From contig CAMDBU010000005.1 in assembly GCA_945889495.1 (NCBI GenBank), positions 1 through 64,000 on the forward strand: a DNA stretch of 64,000 nt, in the 5' to 3' direction. A model generated the notes under the pieces. That model had not been told where the DNA came from. It ran no database searches and worked only from the letters and a program-made list of their open reading frames with translations. The stretch is from Syntrophobacter sp. SbD2 (lineage in GTDB: Bacteria > Desulfobacterota > Binatia > UBA9968). The translations under genes were made by a program, and so were the position numbers. Positions 28,750-40,353 of this stretch are shown piece by piece (position 1 is the first letter of the stretch; every line of letters begins with the position of its first letter).

Positions 28750-28778
28750 TTTCTACCTTGCGCTTTCGGTGGAGTCAA
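28750..28778 (-). promoter_or_regulatory. Predicted promoter of the tRNA-fMet gene
   Basis: On the minus strand TTGACT (28773-28778) and TAGAAA (28750-28755) lie 17 nt apart, about 19 bp before the mature tRNA 5' end. Confidence 0.6.
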
Positions 28779-28792
28779 GGTAGGGAAGCGCC

Positions 28793-29215
28793 ATGGCTGA
28801 AAAATTCCGCAATCCATTTCCCACCGTCGACATCATTATTGAAATCGCTGGCGGCATCGTCCTGATCGAACGCAAAAATCCGCCGCCAGGTTGGGCCATG
28901 CCGGGCGGATTTGTCGACTACGGTGAAAGCGTCGAGGCCGCCGCGGTGCGCGAAGCCAAGGAAGAGACCTGTCTCGAGGTTAAATTGACCGAGCAGTTTT
29001 ACACCTACTCAGATCCCAGCCGCGACCCGCGCCATCATACGCTTGCGGTTGTCTTCATCGCCACGGCCGCTGGCACGCCCCAGGGCGCCGACGACGCCCG
29101 AGTGGCGAAAATATTTTTCGAAAAAACTTTGCCGGCGCCCATCGCCTTCGATCACGCGGCGATCCTACGCGATTATTTTCACTTCAAGAAAACCGGCCAG
29201 CGGCCCAGGCCCTAA
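28793..29215 (+). CDS. NUDIX hydrolase
   Basis: A 140-aa NUDIX hydrolase. The Nudix box [18 protein letters not shown] continues into KEETCLEV with the metal-binding Glu residues. The surrounding sequence ([19 protein letters not shown]) is close to the ADP-ribose/NADH pyrophosphatase group. It is divergent from the tRNA gene. The exact substrate cannot be told. Confidence 0.9.
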   Translation: MAEKFRNPFPTVDIIIEIAGGIVLIERKNPPPGWAMPGGFVDYGESVEAAAVREAKEETCLEVKLTEQFYTYSDPSRDPRHHTLAVVFIATAAGTPQGADDARVAKIFFEKTLPAPIAFDHAAILRDYFHFKKTGQRPRP

Positions 29216-29473
29216 GCGGATGCATTGCCTTTAGCAAATTTCTCCGTGGCCGGGAATCGCGCGCTGCGCCCTTCATTGCTACCGCCCACATCGACCTATA
29301 CAATCCGTAGCGAATCCTCCCTCCCCTGTAATGGCGCGCAAGAGGTAAAAGGCCGGGCCAGCTGGACAGCGAGCGCAGGAACTTCGGTTCCGATGCGCCA
29401 GTGACACGGTTCCCCGGTTTGCTCCTCTTCCCATATCCACAGGCACTCAGAGCCTGAATTTAAGGAGAGTCTT
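29216..29473. other. Intergenic region without a recognised feature
   Basis: 258 bp between the NUDIX gene and the next gene. I see no gene, no strong hairpin with T-tract and no member of the repeat families. The end carries the ribosome-binding site AAGGAGAG of the next gene. Confidence 0.4.
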
Positions 29474-30031
29474 ATGCATCCAATAGTTTTGGTTGTCATA
29501 CCGTTAGGATTGGTCATCCTCGGCATGGTCCTCAACAGTATCGATCTCGGCTTCAATCAACCGCCGAGTTCGACGGAGCAGGATCCGCTCAAGAAGATCA
29601 CCGCGGAAAAGGAGTCTTACCGCAAATTCTTCGATCTACAGCGCGCCCGCTCGATTAAGCGCCAGAGCCGAGTCGGTCAGTATGGCTGGTTGGTGCTGGT
29701 TAGCTTTATCGGCGCGTTTATCTGGCTTTACACCGACACGGTAAACAAGACCAGCCTGGCGACGCGCATTGCCGGGCTGCAAACCATGGCTACTGAAGAG
29801 AGTAAGCAGTTGGTGCTTTCGGTGACACTTACCGACGGCAACAATGTCAAATACTTGATCAAGCTACCCGAGGCGAGCAAAGCGCCGGTGGCCAGCGCCG
29901 AAGTGGTCAAGTTGGAGAAAGTCTCATCCTGGGAGATTGAAAGGTTGGGCACCGCGCTCAGCACCGGCGATAGTCCATTGACCCTGGGCATGGCACTGAA
30001 GCTTTCGCAGCTCGCCGTCGATCCCAAGTAG
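29474..30031 (+). CDS. Unknown membrane protein with two helices
   Basis: A 185-aa protein not recognised as any family. It has an N-terminal helix (HPIVLVVIPLGLVILGMVL) and a second hydrophobic helix at about 76-92 (WLVLVSFIGAFIWLYT), separated by a charged stretch with a possible coiled coil (KKITAEKESYRKFFDLQRAR). The C-terminal 90 residues look soluble, mostly beta. GGAG sits 6-8 nt before ATG. Nothing in the context shows its role. Confidence 0.65.
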   Translation: MHPIVLVVIPLGLVILGMVLNSIDLGFNQPPSSTEQDPLKKITAEKESYRKFFDLQRARSIKRQSRVGQYGWLVLVSFIGAFIWLYTDTVNKTSLATRIAGLQTMATEESKQLVLSVTLTDGNNVKYLIKLPEASKAPVASAEVVKLEKVSSWEIERLGTALSTGDSPLTLGMALKLSQLAVDPK

Positions 30032-30163
30032 AGTGACGTTTCGTCGGTTCCATGTCACGGCCGAGGCGCCCGAGCGGCGCCTCAGCTGTATTGAGGGTAT
30101 TTCCCGGTTTGCTGGCCGATACGGATTGCCAAGTTATACCGAAGTGGATTAAAGCAGAGAGCG

Positions 30164-31168
30164 ATGCTTCAGCGCGCAATTTTCGCGGCATTGCTGCTGC
30201 TACTCGTTTCGTTAACCCGCGCCGTGCCGATTGGCGCCCAACCGGCTAAGTTGGTGGTCGCATACTCCTCGGCCGCGGCGACCTTCTCGCCGGGCTGGAT
30301 CGCCAAGCGCGAGGGGCTGTTCGCCAGGCATAATCTCGATGTCGAAATGGTCCTGATGCAAGGGCCGTCGACTTACATGCCGGCCTTGGCTAGCGGCAAT
30401 ATTCAAGTCATGTACGGTGGCGGTACGGCGATCTCGCGCGCCATCGGCACCGGCGGCTTCGATTTAGTGGTGGTCGCTACCGAGACCCGCTACGTGCCGA
30501 TGCGCTTGATGGTCGTTCCGGCCATTCGCACTGCCGCCGATTTGCGCGGCAAAAAGTTGGGCGTCGGCCGCGCCGGTCTGGACGAATACGCCGCGCTGCT
30601 CTATCTCGACCGGGTCGGTCTGGTGCCAGGCAAGGATGTGCAGATCGTTTACATGGCCGGTGGCATTCCCAACCGCGCCACGGCGATGAAGCAAGGTTTG
30701 GTCGACGGCGTGGTGGTCAATCCGCCCAACGAATACGAGCTGGAAAAAGCCGGCTACTTGGAACTCGCCAACTTTCTCGATTTCAAAATGCCCTACGCCG
30801 GCGTGCCCCAGACGGTGATGAAACCGTTTCGCGACCGCAACCGCCGGTTGGTCGAAGATTATATCGGTGCGATTGTCGAAGCGATGCAGCTGTTTCGCGC
30901 TAATCGCGAGCTTGGCTACCGCGTCATCGCCGAGGCGACCCGGCAAAAGGATCCGGTGATATTGGCGCGCACCTACGATTCCTACACAAAACAATACGAC
31001 GCCATCGGCGGCCTGCCGTTTCCCTGGCAAGCCGGCATCGAGGGCATGATCACCGGCTTCCACGAACGGTTTAACCCCCAAGGGATCAAGAACCGCGACG
31101 CCCGGCCGTATCTCGATTCGTCCTTCGTGCAGCGGGCGGCGGAGCGATTGAAGCTCGACAGGAAATAG
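30164..31168 (+). CDS. NMT1/TauA-type ABC substrate-binding protein
   Basis: A 334-aa exported protein. The signal peptide ends at about AVPIGAQ; the two-lobed binding fold of the NMT1/SsuA/TauA class is shown by FSPGWIAKREGLFARHNLDV and LRGKKLGVGRAGLDEYAALL. Relatives bind sulfonates, nitrate, thiamine precursors or aromatic acids for ABC importers. No permease or ATPase is adjacent. The next gene encodes a double-VOC dioxygenase-like protein on the same strand, suggesting an aromatic-type ligand (inference). Confidence 0.88.
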   Translation: MLQRAIFAALLLLLVSLTRAVPIGAQPAKLVVAYSSAAATFSPGWIAKREGLFARHNLDVEMVLMQGPSTYMPALASGNIQVMYGGGTAISRAIGTGGFDLVVVATETRYVPMRLMVVPAIRTAADLRGKKLGVGRAGLDEYAALLYLDRVGLVPGKDVQIVYMAGGIPNRATAMKQGLVDGVVVNPPNEYELEKAGYLELANFLDFKMPYAGVPQTVMKPFRDRNRRLVEDYIGAIVEAMQLFRANRELGYRVIAEATRQKDPVILARTYDSYTKQYDAIGGLPFPWQAGIEGMITGFHERFNPQGIKNRDARPYLDSSFVQRAAERLKLDRK

Positions 31169-31248
31169 ACCCGATCGCGGTGGCGATTAATTGTAAAGCC
31201 GCGCCTTGGGTGATATCCGAACTTTACTTGACCTTGGAGGAGCTACTC

Positions 31249-32064
31249 ATGGAAACGCGCATCAAACATGTGGCCATCTGCACCGAGAATTACGATCGCA
31301 TGGCGGAATTTTATCAGTCGATCTTCGCCATGAAGAAAATCACCAACGGCATGACCGATGCCACCGGCACCTACAATCCCGACCGCGGCCATATCAGCGA
31401 CGGCCTGATCGGCTACGCTTTGTTGCAGCGCCAGCCGGGGATCGGCGCGGGGCTCGACCATTTCGGTTTCGAAGTCGATGACGTCGGCAAGGTGCTGGAA
31501 AAATTGGCCGAGAAGTATCCCGACGTGTTGGTGTCCAAGACCTTGGACTACGTGCCCTTCGCCGGCATCCGCGCCCATGATCCGACCGGCAATCAATTCG
31601 ATATTTCGCAGAATGAAATGACCAACGTGCGCGAAGGCTACAAGGAAAGCGGCTGGCAACAGCCGCGCCAGCTGAGCCATATCGCCATGCGGGCGATCAA
31701 GCCGGCCCGGCTGGCGAAGTTTTATCAGGATGTCTTTGGCCTGGAAAAAGTCGACCGATACTCCGACAGCGACAATTTCTATTTGACCGATGGGGTGGCG
31801 TACTTGGCGATCCTGCCCTGCGACAACGATTCCTACCGCGGCATGAAAGAGGGGATGCACCATCTCGGCTTCAAGGTCGAAAGTTTGGAGAGCACCCAGC
31901 GCGATCTCGAACAGTTGGGCGCGCGCTCGCCGGCGGCGGCGGCGCGCAAGATCGATGTCGGCCGGGACGGCTCGATCCGCTTGAAGAATCTCCAAGCCTG
32001 CCGCTTGGGCACGCATCATATTGCCGATCCGGACGGTATTCTGTTGGATTTGGCGCAAGCGTAG
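31249..32064 (+). CDS. Double-VOC-domain protein (extradiol dioxygenase-like)
   Basis: A 271-aa protein with two vicinal-oxygen-chelate modules. Module 1 runs about 1-125 (KHVAICTENYDRMAEFY, LDHFGFEVDDV, HDPTGNQFDI) and module 2 about 140-271 (LSHIAMRAIKPARLAKFY, HHLGFKVESL, IADPDGILLDL). Candidate metal ligands are His in the first strand of each module and His/Glu in the later ones. Type I extradiol dioxygenases have this build, but glyoxalase-like roles are also possible. GGAGGAG lies 6 nt before ATG. Confidence 0.8.
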   Translation: METRIKHVAICTENYDRMAEFYQSIFAMKKITNGMTDATGTYNPDRGHISDGLIGYALLQRQPGIGAGLDHFGFEVDDVGKVLEKLAEKYPDVLVSKTLDYVPFAGIRAHDPTGNQFDISQNEMTNVREGYKESGWQQPRQLSHIAMRAIKPARLAKFYQDVFGLEKVDRYSDSDNFYLTDGVAYLAILPCDNDSYRGMKEGMHHLGFKVESLESTQRDLEQLGARSPAAAARKIDVGRDGSIRLKNLQACRLGTHHIADPDGILLDLAQA

Positions 32065-32066
32065 AT

Positions 32067-33062
32067 CTAACGGCCCTCGATCAACTCACGATAAATCTTG
32101 GCATACCTCTCCAATCCCTTGGCGTCCTTGAGTGCATGGAGATTGCCGGCTTCGAGCAGCTTGTCGATGTTCTTGGTCGGACTCGGAACGCCCCGGCGCA
32201 TGGGCAGTTTGCCGGTGCGGCCAAGGGCGCGCTGTCCCTGATCCGAGATTACGAAATCGATAAATAGCCGCGCCGCCGCGCCATGGGGCGGGTTGCGGCT
32301 GAGCGCGTAGGCACCCACCGTGCTGAAATTCGGATTGTTCGGTGTCCAATCCACCGGCGCGCCTTTTTCTTTCAGCTCTTCGATCTTGGTCACCTGGTTC
32401 ATCAGCGCGATGGGATATTCGCCGGCGGCCAACAGGTTGGCCATATGGGTAAAGCCTTGCACCGGGCGGAGGTTTTGCTGGGCCAGTTTTCTTATATATG
32501 CGATGCCCTGTTCGTCGCCGCGCAAACTCGCCATGCCGACTAGCGCGTAGGGGTTGTTGCTGTTGATCGCCATCTGCCCCTTGAGCCTGCCGTCGAGAAA
32601 GCCGTCGTAGCTCGCTGGAACTTCATTCCGTGAGATCATTCTGGTGTTGAACCCGGTGACCAAAACATCGATGTCGCCGCCGACCCAAACGCTGTCGGGA
32701 TCCACCGCTTCTTTCATCATGAAGCGAGTTTCCGGCGATGGGTATCGGCTGAGCGCGCCTTTTTCTTTCAAATAAATCAGATGGAGCAAATTGTTGTAGA
32801 CCACGTCGGCCAGAAAGTGGCCGGCGCGTTGTTCCTGCGTGATCCTGGCCAGCTGTTGGGCCGGACCCAGGCGGATATGCTGGACGTTCAGGAACGGATA
32901 TTTTTCCTTGATCGCCTTGTTCAACTCATTGAACGCGGCTACCGTGATGGTCGAGTAGACGACTACCTGGGCTTCCTTGCGGGCTTGCTCTAATCCCGCG
33001 AGTTGGCCACTGGCCAACTGCGGTAAAAGCATCAGGGCCAGTGCGAATAGCGATAATTTCAT
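32067..33062 (-). CDS. ABC substrate-binding protein, Fe3+/SBP_bac_6-like
   Basis: A 331-aa exported protein with the signal peptide LSLFALALMLLPQLASGQ and the type II periplasmic-binding fold (VVVYSTITVAAFNELNKAI, VGGDIDVLVTGFNTR). This class (FutA/AfuA/SBP_bac_8-like) serves iron, thiamine, polyamine or phosphonate-type importers. It is convergent with the VOC gene (2 nt apart) and has no transporter partner nearby. Confidence 0.85.
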   Translation of the reverse strand: MKLSLFALALMLLPQLASGQLAGLEQARKEAQVVVYSTITVAAFNELNKAIKEKYPFLNVQHIRLGPAQQLARITQEQRAGHFLADVVYNNLLHLIYLKEKGALSRYPSPETRFMMKEAVDPDSVWVGGDIDVLVTGFNTRMISRNEVPASYDGFLDGRLKGQMAINSNNPYALVGMASLRGDEQGIAYIRKLAQQNLRPVQGFTHMANLLAAGEYPIALMNQVTKIEELKEKGAPVDWTPNNPNFSTVGAYALSRNPPHGAAARLFIDFVISDQGQRALGRTGKLPMRRGVPSPTKNIDKLLEAGNLHALKDAKGLERYAKIYRELIEGR

Positions 33063-33269
33063 AGGATTGTTTCTTAGCCGACAGACCTCATTGAGCTCGT
33101 GCGAGGATTTTTAAGCCACTTTGGGGTGACTTCCAAGACCCTTGTGATTTTCTCGACAAGCTGCGGCGCCGCGCCGCGCTAAAAACGCCCCTTCATTGCG
33201 CATGCCAAGGCGCGGAGTTAGAGTCACTAGCAGCTAGTTTACCGGGATCACTCCCGGACGGAGGATCGG
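33063..33269. promoter_or_regulatory. Upstream region of ftsH with a small hairpin
   Basis: A 207-bp divergent spacer. A short inverted repeat CCGGGA-TCAC-TCCCGG (33242-33257) sits just before the ftsH ribosome-binding site GGAGG (33260-33264), so it could affect access to it. No confident promoter boxes are claimed. Confidence 0.35.
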
Positions 33270-35108
<1,839 letters not shown>

Positions 35109-35170
35109 ACCGATTGCCATTTGTTGAAATATTGGCGGGCGCACTAACTGCATTGCATGGAGATATTCGA

Positions 35171-35305
35171 ATGAATCAAAACGCGAAACGAAATTTGCAT
35201 CGCCGCAAAAAGCTGGCCAATCGGCTGTCGAAGCGCGAGTATTTCCGCCAGAAGAAGGAAGCCGCCCTGGCCGTGCCGGCCGTTGAGCTGGTTAAAGTTG
35301 CGTAG
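35171..35305 (+). CDS. Very small basic protein, unknown
   Basis: A 44-aa frame (MNQNAKRNLHRRKKLANRLS...) with a very basic N-terminal half, consistent with RNA or ribosome binding, and a hydrophobic-acidic end. GGAG sits 8 nt before ATG at 35171. It follows ftsH by 62 nt. No family is recognised, so it may not be expressed. Confidence 0.5.
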   Translation: MNQNAKRNLHRRKKLANRLSKREYFRQKKEAALAVPAVELVKVA

Positions 35306-35364
35306 TTGGGTTGTGACCGATTGTCGAGCCGAGGCCAGATGTCGCGCCGGCTCGAATAGTTGTT

Positions 35365-35438
35365 TCCACCACGAAGGCACGAAGATCACGAAGGTTTCGG
35401 AAAAGGTTATTCCGAACTTCGTGTCCTTCGTGGTGAAT
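35365..35438. repeat. Complete palindromic repeat of CACGAAGG units
   Basis: The left arm CCACCACGAAGGCACGAAGA is followed by a loop and the right arm CTTCGTGTCCTTCGTGGTGA. Each arm is made of 9-nt units, and the arms pair to an extended hairpin. It lies between the small basic gene and the convergent aspC and may act as a transcription barrier. Confidence 0.85.
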
Positions 35439-35464
35439 GGGGTTGGTCGGTTCTGATTGGCCAG

Positions 35465-36661
<1,197 letters not shown>

Positions 36662-36671
36662 CGCACAATCC

Positions 36672-37166
36672 TTAAACTTTGAATTTGTCTTGCAGCTTCT
36701 TGAGCACGTTGTCGGGCACCAGGCCGGCGACGTTGCCGCCCAGGCTGACGACTTCTTTGACCAGCCGCGAGCTGGTGTAAAATTCCGACTCGCCGGTCAT
36801 CATGAAAAACGTTTCGAGCTTGGGTTTGAGCCGGTGGTTCATCATCGCCATTTGAAATTCATATTCGAAGTCCGAGATCGCCCGCAGGCCGCGGATCACC
36901 ACCGTGGCGCCCTGGCGCTCGGCGTAGTCGACCAATAGACCTTGAAACGACACCGCGCTGACCCGGCCGCTAGTATCGGCGAACACCTCTTCGATCATCT
37001 GCAAGCGCTCCTCGACGCTGAACAGCGAGCGGTCCTTGTCCGGGTTAGTCGCGATGGCGACCACGACTTTTTCGAACACCCGCAGGGTGCGGTTGACCAG
37101 GTCGACATGGCCGTTGGTGATCGGATCGAAGGAGCCGGGATAGATTGCGACGCCGCTGTTAGCCAT
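36672..37166 (-). CDS. coaD: Phosphopantetheine adenylyltransferase
   Basis: A 164-aa CoaD, with the nucleotidyltransferase motif GSFDPITNGHVDL at the start, FSVEERLQMI and VIRGLRAISDFEYEFQMA. It carries out the penultimate step of coenzyme A synthesis. It lies 11 nt after rsmD, the usual bacterial pair. Confidence 0.97.
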   Translation of the reverse strand: MANSGVAIYPGSFDPITNGHVDLVNRTLRVFEKVVVAIATNPDKDRSLFSVEERLQMIEEVFADTSGRVSAVSFQGLLVDYAERQGATVVIRGLRAISDFEYEFQMAMMNHRLKPKLETFFMMTGESEFYTSSRLVKEVVSLGGNVAGLVPDNVLKKLQDKFKV

Positions 37167-37177
37167 AATGTTTGTCC

Positions 37178-37750
37178 TTACCTAGTCGAATTCTCTGTCT
37201 CTTGTCTACGGAAGAATGACAACAAAGTATCACCATAACGGCGCTGATCATTCAACAACAACGCGCCGTAATTGGGCCGCACCGCCTCCCGCGGGCTATG
37301 TTCGACGACCACGCGGCCGCCGGCGGTGAGCAAATCGGTTGTGCCGATCGCTTCCAGCGTGGTCTTCACCAGGCCGCGCTCGTAGGGCGGGTCGAGAAAG
37401 ATCAGATCGAATTTTTCCCCCGCCGTGGCGAGTTTTCGCAACGCCCGCGCCACCGGAATCACCCAGACTTGCGCCCGTCGGTTCAACTCCAAGTGGGTCA
37501 AATTCTCGCGCATCGCCGCCGCCGAGCGTGCCGACTCGTCGACCAACACCGCTTCGCTGGCGCCGCGGCTCAGCGCTTCGATGCTGACATTGCCGCTGCC
37601 GGCGAACAGATCGAGGAGCCGCAGGCCGGAAAAGTCATGGGGCAGAATATTAAATAACGACTCTTTCACCCGCGCCGCCGTCGGCCGCACCGCCATACCC
37701 TTGGGCACCTTAAGCTTGCGGCCGCGGGCCGCTCCGCCGATGACTTTCAT
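37178..37750 (-). CDS. rsmD: 16S rRNA (guanine966-N2)-methyltransferase RsmD
   Basis: A 190-aa Rossmann-fold methyltransferase: MKVIGGAARGRKLKVPKG, LLDLFAGSGNVSIEALSRGA for SAM and the catalytic LDPPYERG motif. It methylates 16S rRNA in small-subunit assembly. It is the first of rsmD-coaD-aspC. Confidence 0.95.
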   Translation of the reverse strand: MKVIGGAARGRKLKVPKGMAVRPTAARVKESLFNILPHDFSGLRLLDLFAGSGNVSIEALSRGASEAVLVDESARSAAAMRENLTHLELNRRAQVWVIPVARALRKLATAGEKFDLIFLDPPYERGLVKTTLEAIGTTDLLTAGGRVVVEHSPREAVRPNYGALLLNDQRRYGDTLLSFFRRQETENSTR

Positions 37751-37761
37751 GATATCCGCGT

Positions 37762-38784
37762 CTAGTCCGTCATGCGCAAGACGATCTTGCCGAAATGGCG
37801 GCCGGCGATGAAGCGCTGGTGCGCGCTGGCGGCCTCGGCCAGGGGATAAACACTATCGATGATTGGTTTGATGCCGGTGCTTTCTAAAAATTTAATTACT
37901 TGGCGAAATTCATCGCGGCTACCCAGGGTCGAGCCGAAGACTTTCAGGTGATGCCAAAAAATTCTCCGCAGATCGGTGACCGGTTGGGCGCCAGCGCTGG
38001 CGCCGCAGGTGACCAGCCGGCCATCGCGCGTGAGCGCGGCAAAGCTCTTGGCCCAGCTGTCGCCGCCGACGCAGTCGACCACGATATCGACGCCGCGTTT
38101 ACCGGTGAGCCGGCGCGCTTCGGTGGCGAAGTCATGCTCGCTCTCGTCGATGCCATGCTGTGCGCCTAGTCGTAATGCTTGCGCAAGTTTCTCGCCGTTG
38201 TCCGCGGTGACGATGGTGTGGGCGCCGACGCTTAACGCCAGTTGCAGGGCGGCGATAGCAATGCTGTCGCCGATACCGCGAATCAACACCGACTCTCCGG
38301 GCTTGAGTTCGGCGTCAGTGATCAACATGCGCCAGGCCGATAGGTAGGCGACTGGCAGAGCGGCGGCTTCTTCATAGGAAAATCCGCGCGGCGGCGCAAA
38401 GCAGTTTTGCCGCTCTACGCGCACCGATTGGGCGTAGGTGCCGTCGACTTGGTCGCCCAACCGTTGGGGCTCCTCGCAGAGCTCCTGGCGGTCGCCGTGG
38501 CAGCCCCAGTATCGGCCACAGCCGGTTTGTGGATAGAGGCAGACGGCAGCGCCGATTTTGAGTCCGGTAACGTTGCTGCCCATCGCGGTGACGACCCCGG
38601 CACCGTCGCTGCCGAGAATGCGCGCTCGACAACGATTTTGCCGGGCTTGAATATCGGACCCGTTGACCGCTGCGGCCTTCAGGCGAACGATGACATCGTC
38701 GGCCGAGCATAGCTCGGGAGCTGGCACGTCTTGGTAACGCAGCTCTGGGACGCCGCCCGGGTGATAGATCCGTATCGCTTTCAA
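37762..38784 (-). CDS. MDR-superfamily alcohol dehydrogenase/quinone reductase with altered zinc motifs
   Basis: About 340 aa from TTG at 38784, which has AGGA 6 nt upstream and fits the family start (KAIRIYHPGG). The GroES-like part has LGSDGAGVV where catalytic-zinc enzymes have GHE, and the structural cluster reads CGRYWGCHGDRQELC, lacking the second of four cysteines. The nucleotide motif GIGDSIAIAA lacks the usual third glycine. It is an NAD(P)H oxidoreductase-like protein, perhaps zinc-independent. Upstream open frame to 38985 runs into erpA and is not used. Confidence 0.8.
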   Translation of the reverse strand: MKAIRIYHPGGVPELRYQDVPAPELCSADDVIVRLKAAAVNGSDIQARQNRCRARILGSDGAGVVTAMGSNVTGLKIGAAVCLYPQTGCGRYWGCHGDRQELCEEPQRLGDQVDGTYAQSVRVERQNCFAPPRGFSYEEAAALPVAYLSAWRMLITDAELKPGESVLIRGIGDSIAIAALQLALSVGAHTIVTADNGEKLAQALRLGAQHGIDESEHDFATEARRLTGKRGVDIVVDCVGGDSWAKSFAALTRDGRLVTCGASAGAQPVTDLRRIFWHHLKVFGSTLGSRDEFRQVIKFLESTGIKPIIDSVYPLAEAASAHQRFIAGRHFGKIVLRMTD

Positions 38785-38896
38785 GAAATTTCCTAGACGA
38801 GTACCAAATTCGTTAGCAAGAACGAAAATCAGAGTCAAAGGGAGATGGAATTTCACCGCGTTGTCACGGTGAAAAGTTAAATCGAATGGGCGATGG

Positions 38897-39250
38897 TTAA
38901 GCCGAGAACGAAGTGCCGCAGCCGCAGGTAGCTGTTGCGTTGGGATTGATGAACTTGAAGCCGCCGCCGTACAGGCTCGACTCATAGTCGATGACCATGC
39001 CTTGGAGTAGCGGGGTGCTCGGGCCGTCGACGAAGACTTTGATGCCGTCGCGGTCGAGCACGGTGTCGCCGGCTTTGGCTTCCTTGTCGAAGTCGAGCTT
39101 GTAGGAATGGCCGGAGCAGCCGCCGTCAGTGACGCCGACGCGCAGGCCGTGCTTGGCGCGATCGTCGCGCGCCAGGAGCTTTTTGACTTGCTCGATGGCG
39201 TTAGCGGTTAACTTTAGGTCGAGCTGGTTATCGGGATTGGCCATTTCCAT
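38897..39250 (-). CDS. erpA: A-type iron-sulfur carrier, ErpA/IscA
   Basis: A 117-aa A-type protein with the three cluster cysteines in VTDGGCSGHSYKLDF and ATCGCGTSFS. It inserts Fe-S clusters into target enzymes. It starts at 39250 or at the nearby ATG 39244. No isc or suf genes are next to it. Confidence 0.92.
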   Translation of the reverse strand: MEMANPDNQLDLKLTANAIEQVKKLLARDDRAKHGLRVGVTDGGCSGHSYKLDFDKEAKAGDTVLDRDGIKVFVDGPSTPLLQGMVIDYESSLYGGGFKFINPNATATCGCGTSFSA

Positions 39251-39358
39251 AAATCACTTGCTCTCAGGGTAATGCCGCGTCAGGGGCAAGTCAAGGTTGA
39301 TTAGCGGCTTAGATTGCGAGAACCGCGAATTGCCGCAAGCCGCCACGAATCGATTGAA

Positions 39359-40285
39359 CTATTTCTCGAATAACGCCTGGACGAAACTCTCGGCGTCAAA
39401 CGGCTGGAGATCTTCGACATCCTCGCCGACGCCGATATATTGGACCGGCACGCCGAGCTCTTCCTGAATGCTGATGATCACCCCGCCTTTAGCGGTGCCG
39501 TCGAGCTTGGTCAAGACGATGCCGCTAATGTCGGTGGATTCCTTGAACACGCGGGCTTGCTGCAAGCCATTTTGTCCGGTGGTGGCGTCGAGCACTAATA
39601 ACGTTTCGTGCGGCGCGCCGGGCTGCTCGCGGGCGATCACCCGGCGGATTTTTTTCAGCTCTTCGATCAAATGAACCTTGGTATGCAGACGGCCGGCAGT
39701 GTCGATGAGCAGGACGTCAACGTTACGGCTTTTCGCCGCCTGCATGCCGTCGAACACCACCGCCGATGGATCGGCGCCGGCCTTATGTTTGACGACATCG
39801 ACGCCGGCGCGCTTGCCCCAGGCGTCGAGCTGCTCGCTGGCGGCGGCGCGAAAGGTGTCGCCGGCGACCAGCAGGACCTTTTTGCCGTCATTGCGATGCT
39901 GCGCCGCCAGTTTGCCGATGGTGGTGGTCTTGCCGACGCCGTTGACGCCGAGAAACAGGATCACCCAGGGGCGGGCCGAGAGCGGCGCTAATTTCGGCGC
40001 AGTCACCGAACCGCGCAGCATGTCGACCATGGCGGTTTGCAGTTTGGCCGACATCTCTTGGCCGAGATCTTCGCCGTCGGCAGGTTTTTGCCGGCGCAGT
40101 GTCTGCATCAGCTTATCGGTGGCTTTGACCCCGACATCGGCCATGATCAGGCTCTCTTCCATCTCGTCCAAGGACTTTTCATCCCATTGGCGATTCTGAA
40201 AGATCGTGCCGATCTTTTGTACCCAGGTCTCGCGGCTTTTGGTGAGTCCTTCTTTAAGCCGTTGAAATAATCCGCCCAATGCCAT
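39359..40285 (-). CDS. ftsY: Signal recognition particle receptor FtsY
   Basis: A 308-aa SRP GTPase. The N domain runs to about residue 95 and the G domain has [38 protein letters not shown] and [10 protein letters not shown]. There is no long acidic A domain, so it is the short form. It docks Ffh-ribosome complexes to the membrane. It follows smc by 68 nt, a common bacterial order. Confidence 0.97.
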   Translation of the reverse strand: MALGGLFQRLKEGLTKSRETWVQKIGTIFQNRQWDEKSLDEMEESLIMADVGVKATDKLMQTLRRQKPADGEDLGQEMSAKLQTAMVDMLRGSVTAPKLAPLSARPWVILFLGVNGVGKTTTIGKLAAQHRNDGKKVLLVAGDTFRAAASEQLDAWGKRAGVDVVKHKAGADPSAVVFDGMQAAKSRNVDVLLIDTAGRLHTKVHLIEELKKIRRVIAREQPGAPHETLLVLDATTGQNGLQQARVFKESTDISGIVLTKLDGTAKGGVIISIQEELGVPVQYIGVGEDVEDLQPFDAESFVQALFEK

Positions 40286-40353
40286 GGTGCGATACTCTGT
40301 GAAGCTCAGCTGAGAGTCAAACGGCGGGGCCGGAATGCGCGCGATGGAGGGGG

